DNA from: Polaromonas sp.
GTDB lineage: Bacteria > Pseudomonadota > Gammaproteobacteria > Burkholderiales > Burkholderiaceae_C
DNA length: 39,242 nt
Direction: 5' to 3'
Assembly: GCA_030683705.1 (NCBI GenBank)
Contig: JAUXPP010000121.1
Span: 1 to 39,242, forward strand
Made by a program: the position numbers and the translations under genes. Shown here in pieces: positions 9,820-17,080 of the stretch. The notes beneath the pieces were generated by a model. That model was not told where the DNA came from. It was given only the letters and a program-made list of their open reading frames with translations, and did not search any database. Position 1 is the first letter of the stretch; each line of letters starts with the position of its first letter.

Positions 9820-10554
9820 ATGCAGCCGTTTTTTGCCAGAAAGAACAGAGGGCAGTACAAAGGCAAGGTTTTGTACCCTCATCAGCATCAAGACGGTACT
9901 TACGTTGCAACCACGTCAAAGTTCTCGGTCGACTATGTTCGAGTGAACAATGTTGACGAACTCGCAGCGCTGGTTCGTGCTGGCTACGGTGCTCGTATGT
10001 CAAACCCTGAGATTCCGCAGGCACCATCCTTCATATCCCCTAGCAGCATCACCTTCGCTACGAAGGAAGAGCCGCTCGCTCAGCTAAAGCGCTTCCTCAC
10101 CACATTTGCGGAAGTCGATCAGCTTGATTCTGAGACTGTCGCCAACAGGAGGAAGGAGCAGGTCTTCCTCAGAAGTTTCTTGCTGCACGGCGAGTCCGCC
10201 GGAAACTGTTGTTTCTGCGGAAGAATGCTTCCCGAGGAACTGTTGGTCGCGGCGCACATAAAGATGCGTGCGGTTTGCACACGGGAGGAGAAGCTTGACT
10301 TCAACAACATCGCTGCCCTCATGTGCGTTCTTGGCTGCGACGCCCTTTTCGGCAAGGGCTATGTATATGTAGACGAAGGCAGCATTCGTTTAAACGCAAA
10401 GAGAGCCCGAACCCTCGACGTCGATACCGCAACCCAGACGTTACTTGGGCGGAAAGTTTCCAACTGGGTAAGCAGCAAAAAGTACTACTTGTGGCACTCT
10501 GAGGAGTTCGGCGCAAAGGGCGGAAACGTCAATGCTTTTCCCGGAAATTCCTAA
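9820..10554 (+). CDS. Cassette-borne HNH-type nuclease-like protein with Cys4 zinc motif
   Basis: A 244-residue protein starting at the ATG six bases after the GTTAGGA core site; AGGA of that core site sits at ribosome-site distance. The C-terminal half carries an HNH-like block: NCCFCGRML (about 126-134), LVAAHIK (the probable catalytic His), then a Cys, NNIAALMC, and VLGCDALFGKGYV. Two Cys pairs (CxxC and C...C) suit a structural zinc. In many HNH proteins the last metal ligand is a His in the H-x-x-L-F-D position; here the corresponding site reads GCDALF, a variant I recall from a subgroup of HNH proteins. The N-terminal half has no motif I recognise. It could be a defence or toxin nuclease, but no partner gene is present. 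Codon use is clearly less GC-rich than in the neighbouring chromosomal genes. Confidence 0.72.
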   Translation: MQPFFARKNRGQYKGKVLYPHQHQDGTYVATTSKFSVDYVRVNNVDELAALVRAGYGARMSNPEIPQAPSFISPSSITFATKEEPLAQLKRFLTTFAEVDQLDSETVANRRKEQVFLRSFLLHGESAGNCCFCGRMLPEELLVAAHIKMRAVCTREEKLDFNNIAALMCVLGCDALFGKGYVYVDEGSIRLNAKRARTLDVDTATQTLLGRKVSNWVSSKKYYLWHSEEFGAKGGNVNAFPGNS

Positions 10555-10615
10555 CCCTTCATATATGGACTCCCCCTCAACAGCAAGAGGCTGATCGATG
10601 GATTGGCTGTTGGGG
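10549..10615 (+). repeat. Probable attC of cassette 2, degenerate, with an alternative strong hairpin
   Basis: TCCTAAC (10549-10555), overlapping the ORF stop, can pair with GTTGGGG (10609-10615) through two G-T pairs, giving a 67-bp site. The inner arms pair poorly. Instead CCTCAACAGC (10575-10584) pairs fully, with one T-G, with GCTGTTGGGG (10606-10615) around a 21-base loop; that hairpin itself has attC-like outer boxes. No T-run follows, so it is not an obvious terminator. Confidence 0.5.
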
Positions 10616-10659
10616 AGGCGCCCGCAGTCGTCCCGCATTCACCGGAGGCCCTGCCGCCG

Positions 10660-11943
10660 TTACTGCAAGCGCTGCAACAACTCCAAAGTCGGATACCCAT
10701 CCGCCGGCAAATTCAAACTCTGCTGATAACGGCGAACCGCGCTGCGCGTCGCCGGGCCCGCGACGCCGTCGGGCGTGCCGCTGTCGAAACCGCGGGCATT
10801 CAGCGCGGTCTGCAGCGCCAGCAACTGGCTGCGCGACAGCGCCTGCAGGTCGCGCGGCCAGGCGGTTTGAACCTGCGGGCCGCCGCCCAGTGCCTGCGCC
10901 AGCAGACCGACAGCCAGCGCATAACTGGTGGAGTTGTTGTAGCGCAGGATGGTGCGGAAGTTGGGGCCGACGATAAAAGCCGGGCCGCGCGCGCCGGCGG
11001 GCAGCAGGATGGCGCTCTCTGCCAGCGCAGGCAAAGGCGAACCGTCTATCGACTGCACACCCAGGGCTGCCCAGGCCGCGGCCGGCCGCCGCTGTTCGCC
11101 GTCGGCAAGTAGCAGGTCGAAGCCCGGCGGCAGGCGCACCTCCTGCCCCCAGGGCTGGCTGGCCTGCCAGCCTGAGCGGGCCAGGAAGTTGGCGGTCGAG
11201 GCCATCACGTCGGGCAGGCTGCCCCAGATGTCGCGCCGGCGGTCGCCGTCGGCATCAACCGCATAGGCCAGAAAGTTCGTCGGCAGGAACTGCGTCTGGC
11301 CCATGGCCCCGGCCCAGGAGCCGACCATCTGCGCGCGAGGGATGTCCCCGTTCTGCAGAATTTTGAGAGCTGCGATCAACTGGCTGCGCGCCCAGGCTTC
11401 GCGCCGGCCTTCGAAGCCCAGCGTCGCCAGCGCATCGATGGTCGGGATGTCGCCGGTGAAGCTGCCGTAGTTGCTTTCCATGCCCCAGATCGCTGCGAGG
11501 ATGTCGGCCGGCACGCCGTAACGCGCAGCGGCGGCATCGACCGCCGGCCGTGCCTCCAGCAGCCGGTCCTGGCCGCGCACCACGCGCTGCGCCGAGACCG
11601 CGCTGTCGAGGTAGTCCCAGACGGTGCGCGTGAACTCGGCTTGTGCGCCGTCGGCCTGGGTCACGCGCGGGATGAAGCGGATGCCCTCGAAAGCGCTTTG
11701 CAGCGTGGCCTCGCTGATGCCGGCAGCGCGCGCACTGGCGCTGAAGTCGGCGATCCAGCGGGCGAAGCGCTGGTCGCGTTCGGTATCAGCGGGTGCGGCT
11801 GATGCTGGGCTGCTGTTTGGCGGCGGCATCTGGGCGCTGGCCGGCAGCGTGACAGCGCCGGCCGCCAGCGCGAAGATTGCGAGAAGTGTGGGTGCCCGCC
11901 TGGAGAGGGTTGGCACCGGAAAACGGGATCGTGTGGGGTACAT
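10660..11943 (-). CDS. Lytic murein transglycosylase, MltB-like with C-terminal peptidoglycan-binding domain
   Basis: A 427-residue exported enzyme. Residues 1-38 are a signal sequence ending PASAQ. Residues about 60-345 form the SltB/MltB catalytic domain: the general acid is E156 in the motif [10 protein letters not shown], followed by [19 protein letters not shown] and the D-x-D-G-D-x-R-x-D-I-W calcium-type loop ([11 protein letters not shown]). Residues about 365-427 are a PG_binding_1 domain ([18 protein letters not shown], then [12 protein letters not shown]). It cleaves the MurNAc-GlcNAc bond with 1,6-anhydro formation. No lipobox Cys is seen, so it is probably periplasmic and soluble, unlike E. 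coli MltB. It starts two bases after the stop of the upstream gene, so the two are co-transcribed. The cassette island lies just beyond its stop. Confidence 0.93.
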   Translation of the reverse strand: MYPTRSRFPVPTLSRRAPTLLAIFALAAGAVTLPASAQMPPPNSSPASAAPADTERDQRFARWIADFSASARAAGISEATLQSAFEGIRFIPRVTQADGAQAEFTRTVWDYLDSAVSAQRVVRGQDRLLEARPAVDAAAARYGVPADILAAIWGMESNYGSFTGDIPTIDALATLGFEGRREAWARSQLIAALKILQNGDIPRAQMVGSWAGAMGQTQFLPTNFLAYAVDADGDRRRDIWGSLPDVMASTANFLARSGWQASQPWGQEVRLPPGFDLLLADGEQRRPAAAWAALGVQSIDGSPLPALAESAILLPAGARGPAFIVGPNFRTILRYNNSTSYALAVGLLAQALGGGPQVQTAWPRDLQALSRSQLLALQTALNARGFDSGTPDGVAGPATRSAVRRYQQSLNLPADGYPTLELLQRLQ

Positions 11944-11945
11944 GC

Positions 11946-12497
11946 CTAGTCATGCTCTTCCGGCGACACACCCAGCGCCACCAGAAAACGCGCCACCATG
12001 TTGTAGGTCGCAATCGCGCTGGTCAGCTCCACCAGCCCGGTGGTGTCGAAATGGGCGCGCAGGGCCTCGAACACATCGTCGCTGACTTTCACGTCCAGCG
12101 TCATCTGCGCGGCGTAACGGATCACCAGTTGCTCGACCTCGCCCAGTGCCGGGTGCGCCGCCGAGGCGCGCGCATCGGCTTTCACCAGCAGATTCAGCGC
12201 ATCGAGCTCGGCCTGGCTGCCGCCGGCCGCCAGGAAGTCCGGCGCATGGTGTTTGTATTCGTAAGCGGCGCCGGTCAGCAGCGCGACGGTGCAGATGCCC
12301 AACTCGCGCAGCTTGCGGCTGGTCGGCAAGCCGGTGCGCACCGCGCCCAGGTAGACGTTCCAGCCGCGCGCCAGCGGTTCGCTCCAGAGCAGGGCCTTGT
12401 CGAGGTTGATCAGCGTGCCGCCGCGGCGCTTCAGCACGGCGTCGACCAGGTCTTGCGGTTGGGGTTTGAGGGCGGGTGTCCAGTCGGGAATACGCAT
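11946..12497 (-). CDS. Carboxymuconolactone decarboxylase family protein
   Basis: A 183-residue all-helical protein of the AhpD/CMD fold. The start ATG at 12497 gives the natural N-terminus [10 protein letters not shown]; the frame is open further upstream but runs over dapF. The key helix reads [21 protein letters not shown]: it keeps the E-x-x-x-H pattern of carboxymuconolactone decarboxylase-like proteins but lacks the CxxC pair, so an AhpD-type peroxidase role is unlikely. Length is typical for the stand-alone family. It forms a tight operon with the transglycosylase downstream (TAG-GC-ATG) and diverges from dapF, 51 bases away. The actual substrate is unknown, and the link to the transglycosylase may be only positional. 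Confidence 0.85.
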   Translation of the reverse strand: MRIPDWTPALKPQPQDLVDAVLKRRGGTLINLDKALLWSEPLARGWNVYLGAVRTGLPTSRKLRELGICTVALLTGAAYEYKHHAPDFLAAGGSQAELDALNLLVKADARASAAHPALGEVEQLVIRYAAQMTLDVKVSDDVFEALRAHFDTTGLVELTSAIATYNMVARFLVALGVSPEEHD

Positions 12498-12548
12498 GGG
12501 GGTCTTTCGCTTGTGCGGTGGGGTGTGGCCCCGGCGGATAATGCGGGG

Positions 12549-13436
12549 ATGCTGATCCGATTTACCAAAATGCAGGGGGCGGGCAATGATTTTGTCATGC
12601 TCGACGAGACCCGCGAGCGCCTGAACCTCACGCCCGGCCAGTACCGCTTCCTGGCGGACCGCCACTTCGGCGTCGGCGCCGACCAGATTTTGTCGGTGCG
12701 GCCGGCCAGTGAGGCGGGCATCGACTTCGAATACGTGATCCACAACGCCGACGGCGGCGAGGTCGAGCAGTGCGGCAACGGCGCGCGCTGTTTTGTGCGT
12801 TTTGTGCGCGAGCAGGGGCTGACCACCAAGGAGGCGGTGCGCGTGAAGACGCTGTCCGGCGTGATCGAGCCGCGTTTGCAGGCTGACGGCCGCGTCACGG
12901 TGGACATGGGCGCGCCCATCTTCGATCTGGCGCGCGTGCCCTTCGACGCCACCGGCCTGACGCCGGAGCCCGTTCATTCATGGCAAAAATGGCCTCTGGC
13001 CCTTGCTGGACAAGCGCAGACAGCTCCTGTTTTCATAGCAGTCTTGTCCATGGGCAATCCGCATGCGGTGCAGCTGGTGGACGAGGTCGAGGCCGCGCCG
13101 GTGCTGGAAACCGGGCCGCTGATCGAAGGCCACGCGCGTTTCCCGCGCCGCGTCAACGCCGGCTTCATGCAGGTGGTCTCGCGCAGCCAGGTCCGCCTGC
13201 GGGTCTATGAACGCGGCGCCGGCGAAACCCTGGCCTGCGGCAGCGGGGCTTGCGCCGCGGTGGTCGCTGGCATACGCTTGGGCCTGCTGGACGCGCGGGT
13301 CGATGTCTGGACCCACGGCGGCACGCTGACCATCGAATGGCAGGGCGGCGTCGATGCCGCGCCGGCCCCGGTGCTGATGACCGGCCCGGCGACCACGGTG
13401 TTCGAAGCCTCGATTGAAGTGCCTGATCATCTGTAG
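12549..13436 (+). CDS. dapF: Diaminopimelate epimerase
   Basis: A 295-residue enzyme that converts LL- to meso-diaminopimelate for lysine and for the peptidoglycan peptide built by MurE in this same window. Both catalytic cysteines are present: C75 in [10 protein letters not shown] and C230 in [11 protein letters not shown]. The start [19 protein letters not shown] is the standard N-terminus and fixes the ATG at 12549. It is about 20 residues longer than E. coli DapF. Much of the excess falls at 145-164, exactly where a family 1 repeat lies, between the V-P-F strand and SMGNPHAV. It heads dapF-DUF484-xerC, a gene order conserved across many Proteobacteria. Confidence is very high. Confidence 0.97.
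   Translation: MLIRFTKMQGAGNDFVMLDETRERLNLTPGQYRFLADRHFGVGADQILSVRPASEAGIDFEYVIHNADGGEVEQCGNGARCFVRFVREQGLTTKEAVRVKTLSGVIEPRLQADGRVTVDMGAPIFDLARVPFDATGLTPEPVHSWQKWPLALAGQAQTAPVFIAVLSMGNPHAVQLVDEVEAAPVLETGPLIEGHARFPRRVNAGFMQVVSRSQVRLRVYERGAGETLACGSGACAAVVAGIRLGLLDARVDVWTHGGTLTIEWQGGVDAAPAPVLMTGPATTVFEASIEVPDHL
12982..13040. repeat. Dispersed repeat family 1, copy inside dapF
   Basis: GGCAAAAATGGCCTCTGGCC, CTTGCTGGACAAGCGCAGA, CAGCTCCTGTTTTCATAGCA. It aligns with 6711-6760 (same orientation) and 18350-18407. The last 17 bases (13023-13039) occur as an exact reverse complement at 18391-18407. It encodes DapF residues 145-164 in frame. Confidence 0.75.
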
Positions 13437-13481
13437 ACACCTGTAGACTGACGCACACAGACTTACCGGAACCACAAGAAC

Positions 13482-14180
13482 ATGAATCCAAGCGAACACT
13501 CGATCCAGAACCCGATCACCGAAGACGACATCGCCAACTTCCTGGCCAACACGCCGGACTTTTTCGAGCGCCACGCCGAGTTGCTGGCGACGGTGCAGCT
13601 GTCCAGCGGCCACGGCGCGCGCGCGGTCAGCCTGCAGGAGCGCCAGGCCGGCATGTTGCGCGACAAGATCAAGGGGCTGGAAGCCAAGGTGGTCGAGATG
13701 ATCCGCTACGGCAATGAAAACGTCGCCATTGCCGACAAGCTGCAGCAGTGCACCCTGAACCTGCTGCTGACCGCCCATGCGCGCGACCTGCCCGACACCA
13801 TCGTGCGCGAGATCCAGGCGCAGTTCGCGGTGCCGCAGGCGGCCATCAAGGTCTGGCACGTCAACGGCATTTTCTCGATGGAAGATTTCTCCACGGGCGT
13901 CAGCGAAGACACGCAAACCTTTGCGTCCTCGCTGACCGCACCTTATTGCGGCGTCAACTCCGGCTTCGAGGCCGTCAACTGGCTGCCCGATCCGGCGCAG
14001 GCCATGTCGGTGGCACTGATCCCGCTGCGTCCGGGCAAGGCGCCGCAAGCCTTCGGCATGCTGGTGCTGGCTTCGCCCGACCCCGAGCGTTTCAGTGCCA
14101 GCATGGGCACCGACTTCCTCGAGCGTATCGGCGAGCTGGCCGGCGCGGCGCTGTCGCGCCTGCGCCCCATGGCCGACTAA
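13482..14180 (+). CDS. DUF484 family protein (GAF-like)
   Basis: A 232-residue cytoplasmic protein. The N-terminus TEDDIANFLANTPDFFERH, followed by ELLATV and AVSLQERQAGMLRDKI, is the diagnostic opening of DUF484. A helical, probably coiled-coil stretch (about 50-85) leads to a GAF-like domain (about 90-225). It lies between dapF and xerC, 12 bases before xerC, the position this family holds in many genomes, which supports the call even though its function is undefined. Nothing unusual is visible in length or frame. Confidence 0.92.
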   Translation: MNPSEHSIQNPITEDDIANFLANTPDFFERHAELLATVQLSSGHGARAVSLQERQAGMLRDKIKGLEAKVVEMIRYGNENVAIADKLQQCTLNLLLTAHARDLPDTIVREIQAQFAVPQAAIKVWHVNGIFSMEDFSTGVSEDTQTFASSLTAPYCGVNSGFEAVNWLPDPAQAMSVALIPLRPGKAPQAFGMLVLASPDPERFSASMGTDFLERIGELAGAALSRLRPMAD

Positions 14181-14192
14181 CTCTCGCCTTGC

Positions 14193-15191
14193 ATGGCCGT
14201 GCCGGACGACTCCGTCAGCGCTGCCGCCGCCGCGCCACCTGCCGACAAGGACCCGCTGGTCGAGCGTTACCTCGAACATGTGCGCGTCGAAAAACGCCTG
14301 GCCCAGCGTACTGTCGAGCTGTATGCGCTGGACCTGGCCAAGCTGCAGGCCCACTGCAAACAGGCGGGCGTGGCGCTGACGGCGGTGCAAAACCTCCACA
14401 TGCGGCGCTGGGTCGCGCAGATGCACGGCGGTGGCCGCAGCGGCCGCGGCATTGCGCTGATCCTGTCGGGCTGGCGCGGTTTTTACACCTGGCTGGGTCG
14501 CGAGGGCCTGGTGGCCAGCAACCCGGTGCAGGACCTGCGCGCGCCCAAGGCCGCCAAACCCTTGCCCAAGGCGCTCAGCGTCGATGAAGCGGTGCAACTG
14601 GCGGCCTTCCAGGGCGCAGACGGCGACGATCCGGCGCTGCTGGCGCGCGACCAGTGCATCACCGAACTGCTTTACGGCTGCGGCCTGCGCATCGGCGAGC
14701 TGACCGGCCTGGACGTGGTGGCCAGCAGCCAGGCTAGCGGCTGGATCGACCTGCAGGCCGGCGAAGCGCATGTGCTGGGCAAGGGTTCGAAGCGGCGCAG
14801 CGTGCCGGTCGGCAGCAAGGCGCTGGAGGCGCTGCAGGCCTGGCTGGCGGTGCGCGGCGGGTGGGCCAAGGACGATGCGGCGCTGTTCATCAGTCAGCGC
14901 GGCACGCGCCTGACGCCCCAGCACATCCGCGTGCGCCTGAAGCAGCGCTCACTGCAGGCCGGGCTGGCCACGCCGGTGCATCCGCACATGCTGCGCCACT
15001 CGTTTGCCAGCCATGTGTTGCAGTCCAGCGGCGACCTGCGCGCGGTGCAGGAACTGCTGGGTCACGCCAACATCACCACCACGCAGGTCTACACGCGGCT
15101 GGACTTCCAGCACCTCGCCAAAGTTTATGACGCAGCGCATCCGCGCGCGACGGTGGCGGGTCTCAAACCCGCGACAAAAAACAAGCGCTGA
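14193..15191 (+). CDS. xerC: Site-specific tyrosine recombinase XerC
   Basis: A 332-residue tyrosine recombinase. The SAM-like N-terminal domain covers about 22-110 and the catalytic domain about 125-320. All catalytic residues are present: R166 in GCGLRIGEL, a Lys in the GKGSKRRSVPV beta-hairpin, H265 and R268 in HPHMLRHSFASH, H291 in LLGHANITTT and nucleophile Y300 in VYTRLDF. With XerD it resolves chromosome dimers at dif. The last catalytic gene of the dapF-DUF484 run and the LDFQHLAKVYD ending point to XerC rather than a phage integrase or an integron integrase; it lacks the extra IntI-specific helix region. It has an Ala-rich N-terminal tail. It ends 51 bases before a convergent gene; no terminator hairpin is obvious there. 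Confidence 0.95.
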   Translation: MAVPDDSVSAAAAAPPADKDPLVERYLEHVRVEKRLAQRTVELYALDLAKLQAHCKQAGVALTAVQNLHMRRWVAQMHGGGRSGRGIALILSGWRGFYTWLGREGLVASNPVQDLRAPKAAKPLPKALSVDEAVQLAAFQGADGDDPALLARDQCITELLYGCGLRIGELTGLDVVASSQASGWIDLQAGEAHVLGKGSKRRSVPVGSKALEALQAWLAVRGGWAKDDAALFISQRGTRLTPQHIRVRLKQRSLQAGLATPVHPHMLRHSFASHVLQSSGDLRAVQELLGHANITTTQVYTRLDFQHLAKVYDAAHPRATVAGLKPATKNKR

Positions 15192-15242
15192 GCAACTTTT
15201 GTTTGGCCCGCAAAAACAGCCAGACCCTGGGTCACCGCAGGT

Positions 15243-17015
15243 TCAGGCGGGCGCCACGTAATCGGGCAGCATGAACACCGCGCGTTTGCTCTGGGGCGCG
15301 ACGGCGGCCAGCTTTTGTGCCAGCCGGGCCAGCGCGATCTCGGCCGTCGGCCCCTGGCGCGGCACCAGCGCGTAGGCCACGCGCACCTGCGCCACACAGT
15401 CGACCGGCAGGCCCTGGTAGGGCATCAGGCAGCGCGCGACGATGCGCGGCCCCAGGGTGGCGGCTTCCTCGGCAGAAAACGGGCCTTCCACCAGCATGCT
15501 GAAGCGGTGCTCGGACAGGCGCGCCGCGCTGTCGATGTCGCGCGCAGTGGACAGCAGGCGCTCGGCCACGCGCAGCGGCAGGTCCTGGGCGGCCTTGCGG
15601 CCGAAGTCGCGCTGGATCTGCTCGCTGTTGACCAGGTCGATCATCAGCACCGCGCCCTGGTGTTTGAGCCGCTCCGAGCGGGCGATCATGCGCGACAGGC
15701 GCTCGGCAAACACCGATTCGTTGATCAGGCCGGTGGACGGGTCCATCCGGTCCAGTCCCTGGATGCGGCGCGTGTTTTCACGGCGATGCTGGCTACGCAG
15801 GACCAGCACGGCCAGCATCGCGGGCATCTGCAGCGCCATGCTGGCCAGTACCGCCTGTTCGGTCACAAAACTCAGCGGCAGCCACTGCAGGTAACGGCCT
15901 ATGGCCAGCGCCAGGCTGATGGCAAGAGGCGCGGCGGCCAGCAGCAGCCAGCCACCGAAGCGGTCGCCGCGGCGCCAGGCCCAGAGGTTGACGCCCAGCA
16001 TCAGGACCGGGACCAGCAGCAGATAAGGCACGACCAGTGCGATGCGCAGTTCGCTGGCGGTCAGCAGCAGCGCAGCCGACAGCGCGGCGCCGGCCAGCAC
16101 CACCGCCCAGACCAGGCGATGCAGCAGGCGCGAGCGCTGCGCCAGCGACACGATGGTGGCATTGAGCACCAGCAGCGCCATCAGCATCCAGACGCCCAGC
16201 ACCACCAGCGAGCGGTCCGTCCATTGCGGCGAATCGGGCCACAGGTGCAGCGCCGCCACACCCGTGATCGCGGACTGGGTCAGGCCGACCAGCGCGGAGC
16301 AGACCGCGTAATAGAGATAGGCGCGGTCCCGCAGCACCACCATGCCGACCAGCCCGACCAGCAGGCCGAGCAGCGCCAGTCCGAAATACACGCCGAGGAA
16401 CAGTGACACCTGCTGCTCGCCACGCAACACATGCCCCGAGCTGACAAAACGTATGGGCGCGCTGAAACCCTGGACGTTGGCAAGGCGCAGCATGTAGTGG
16501 GTCGGTTCCTCGGCATTGAAATTCACCACCAGCAGAGGGTGCCGGTGCGGCGTGGGCCACTGGTTGACCGGTGTCAGGTCGCCGCTGCGCTGCTCGCGCC
16601 AGACGCCGGCACGGTCCAGCGTGTACAGCGAGGCGCTGTCCAGCGCCGGGTAGGGAATCTCCAGCAACCAGCGCTCGTCGTCGGGCGCCGGCGGCACGGT
16701 GAAACGGATCCACAGCGCCTGCTGCGGCTGCAGCGGATAAATGTTTCGGGCCAGGGTGGGGCGCCAGGGCAGGCCAGCACCGGCAGCGATGTCCTGCACG
16801 GTTTTTTGCGCCGTCGGGTCTATCCAGTAGTCGCCCCAGTCGGCCAGGGCCACCGGTTGTTGATCGGGGTCGAGTTCGAGCACGGTACGTGCAAGCGCGG
16901 CCTGGCCTGCCAGCGCCAGCAGCAGCACGCAAACGCAGGCGCGCCAGCAGCGGCGCAGGGCTGCCCGTACGGCGCCGACGTCGGCAAGTTGTGTGGAAAA
17001 GCGGCGAAAACCCAT
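15243..17015 (-). CDS. 7TMR-DISM sensor protein with degenerate GGDEF domain
   Basis: A 590-residue inner-membrane protein. After a signal/anchor (about 15-45, ending AALA-RT) there is a periplasmic 7TMR-DISM extracellular domain (about 50-185, with ALWIRFTV and LLEIPYP typical of the fold). Seven membrane helices follow (about 195-410), then a cytoplasmic GGDEF-like domain from about 425 (LDRMDPSTGLINESVF). The active-site loop that should read GGDEF/GGEEF is SEHRF (501-505), so diguanylate cyclase activity is unlikely; the domain could bind GTP or act as a protein partner. The start at 17015 gives the signal sequence; the frame is open upstream but overlaps rlmI on the other strand. It diverges from rlmI with 65 bases between them. 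Confidence 0.85.
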   Translation of the reverse strand: MGFRRFSTQLADVGAVRAALRRCWRACVCVLLLALAGQAALARTVLELDPDQQPVALADWGDYWIDPTAQKTVQDIAAGAGLPWRPTLARNIYPLQPQQALWIRFTVPPAPDDERWLLEIPYPALDSASLYTLDRAGVWREQRSGDLTPVNQWPTPHRHPLLVVNFNAEEPTHYMLRLANVQGFSAPIRFVSSGHVLRGEQQVSLFLGVYFGLALLGLLVGLVGMVVLRDRAYLYYAVCSALVGLTQSAITGVAALHLWPDSPQWTDRSLVVLGVWMLMALLVLNATIVSLAQRSRLLHRLVWAVVLAGAALSAALLLTASELRIALVVPYLLLVPVLMLGVNLWAWRRGDRFGGWLLLAAAPLAISLALAIGRYLQWLPLSFVTEQAVLASMALQMPAMLAVLVLRSQHRRENTRRIQGLDRMDPSTGLINESVFAERLSRMIARSERLKHQGAVLMIDLVNSEQIQRDFGRKAAQDLPLRVAERLLSTARDIDSAARLSEHRFSMLVEGPFSAEEAATLGPRIVARCLMPYQGLPVDCVAQVRVAYALVPRQGPTAEIALARLAQKLAAVAPQSKRAVFMLPDYVAPA

Positions 17016-17080
17016 CGGGGGATTGTCGCAAATCTGCAGGGCGGAATGTAAGAGGCCTGTAAGCCGGGGACAATGGCAGC

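Larger units (their letters stand above)
9353..10615 (+). mobile_element. Two tandem integron gene cassettes without an integrase (CALIN-type)
   Basis: Two units share the full cassette plan. Unit 1 starts at GTTAGCC (9353-9359); its ORF begins six bases later and its TAA stop lies inside GGCTAAC (9755-9761), the exact reverse complement of that unit's own start. Unit 2 starts at GTTAGGA (9808-9814); its ORF begins six bases later and its TAA lies inside TCCTAAC (10549-10555), again the exact reverse complement of its own start. In a circularised cassette these halves rejoin to form the R box of attC, so this match is the expected signature. GC content is visibly lower than in flanking genes. 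No intI is present between the Bug receptor and the transglycosylase. The right boundary, placed at GTTGGGG (10609-10615), is less certain. Confidence 0.8.

Noticed and set aside
11877..12548. Upstream extension of the dapF frame
   Set aside because: DapF homologues begin at [10 protein letters not shown]; the extension lies antisense to the carboxymuconolactone decarboxylase-like gene.
12498..12977. Upstream extension of the carboxymuconolactone decarboxylase-like frame
   Set aside because: It overlaps dapF antisense; the protein family begins near the ATG at 12497.
13430..13449. Direct repeat CTGTAGAC twice after the dapF stop
   Set aside because: Too short, and only two units; could be chance.
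14193..15191. The tyrosine recombinase as the missing integron integrase or a phage integrase
   Set aside because: Its gene context (dapF-DUF484) and sequence fit housekeeping XerC; it is over 3.5 kb from the cassettes with native genes between.
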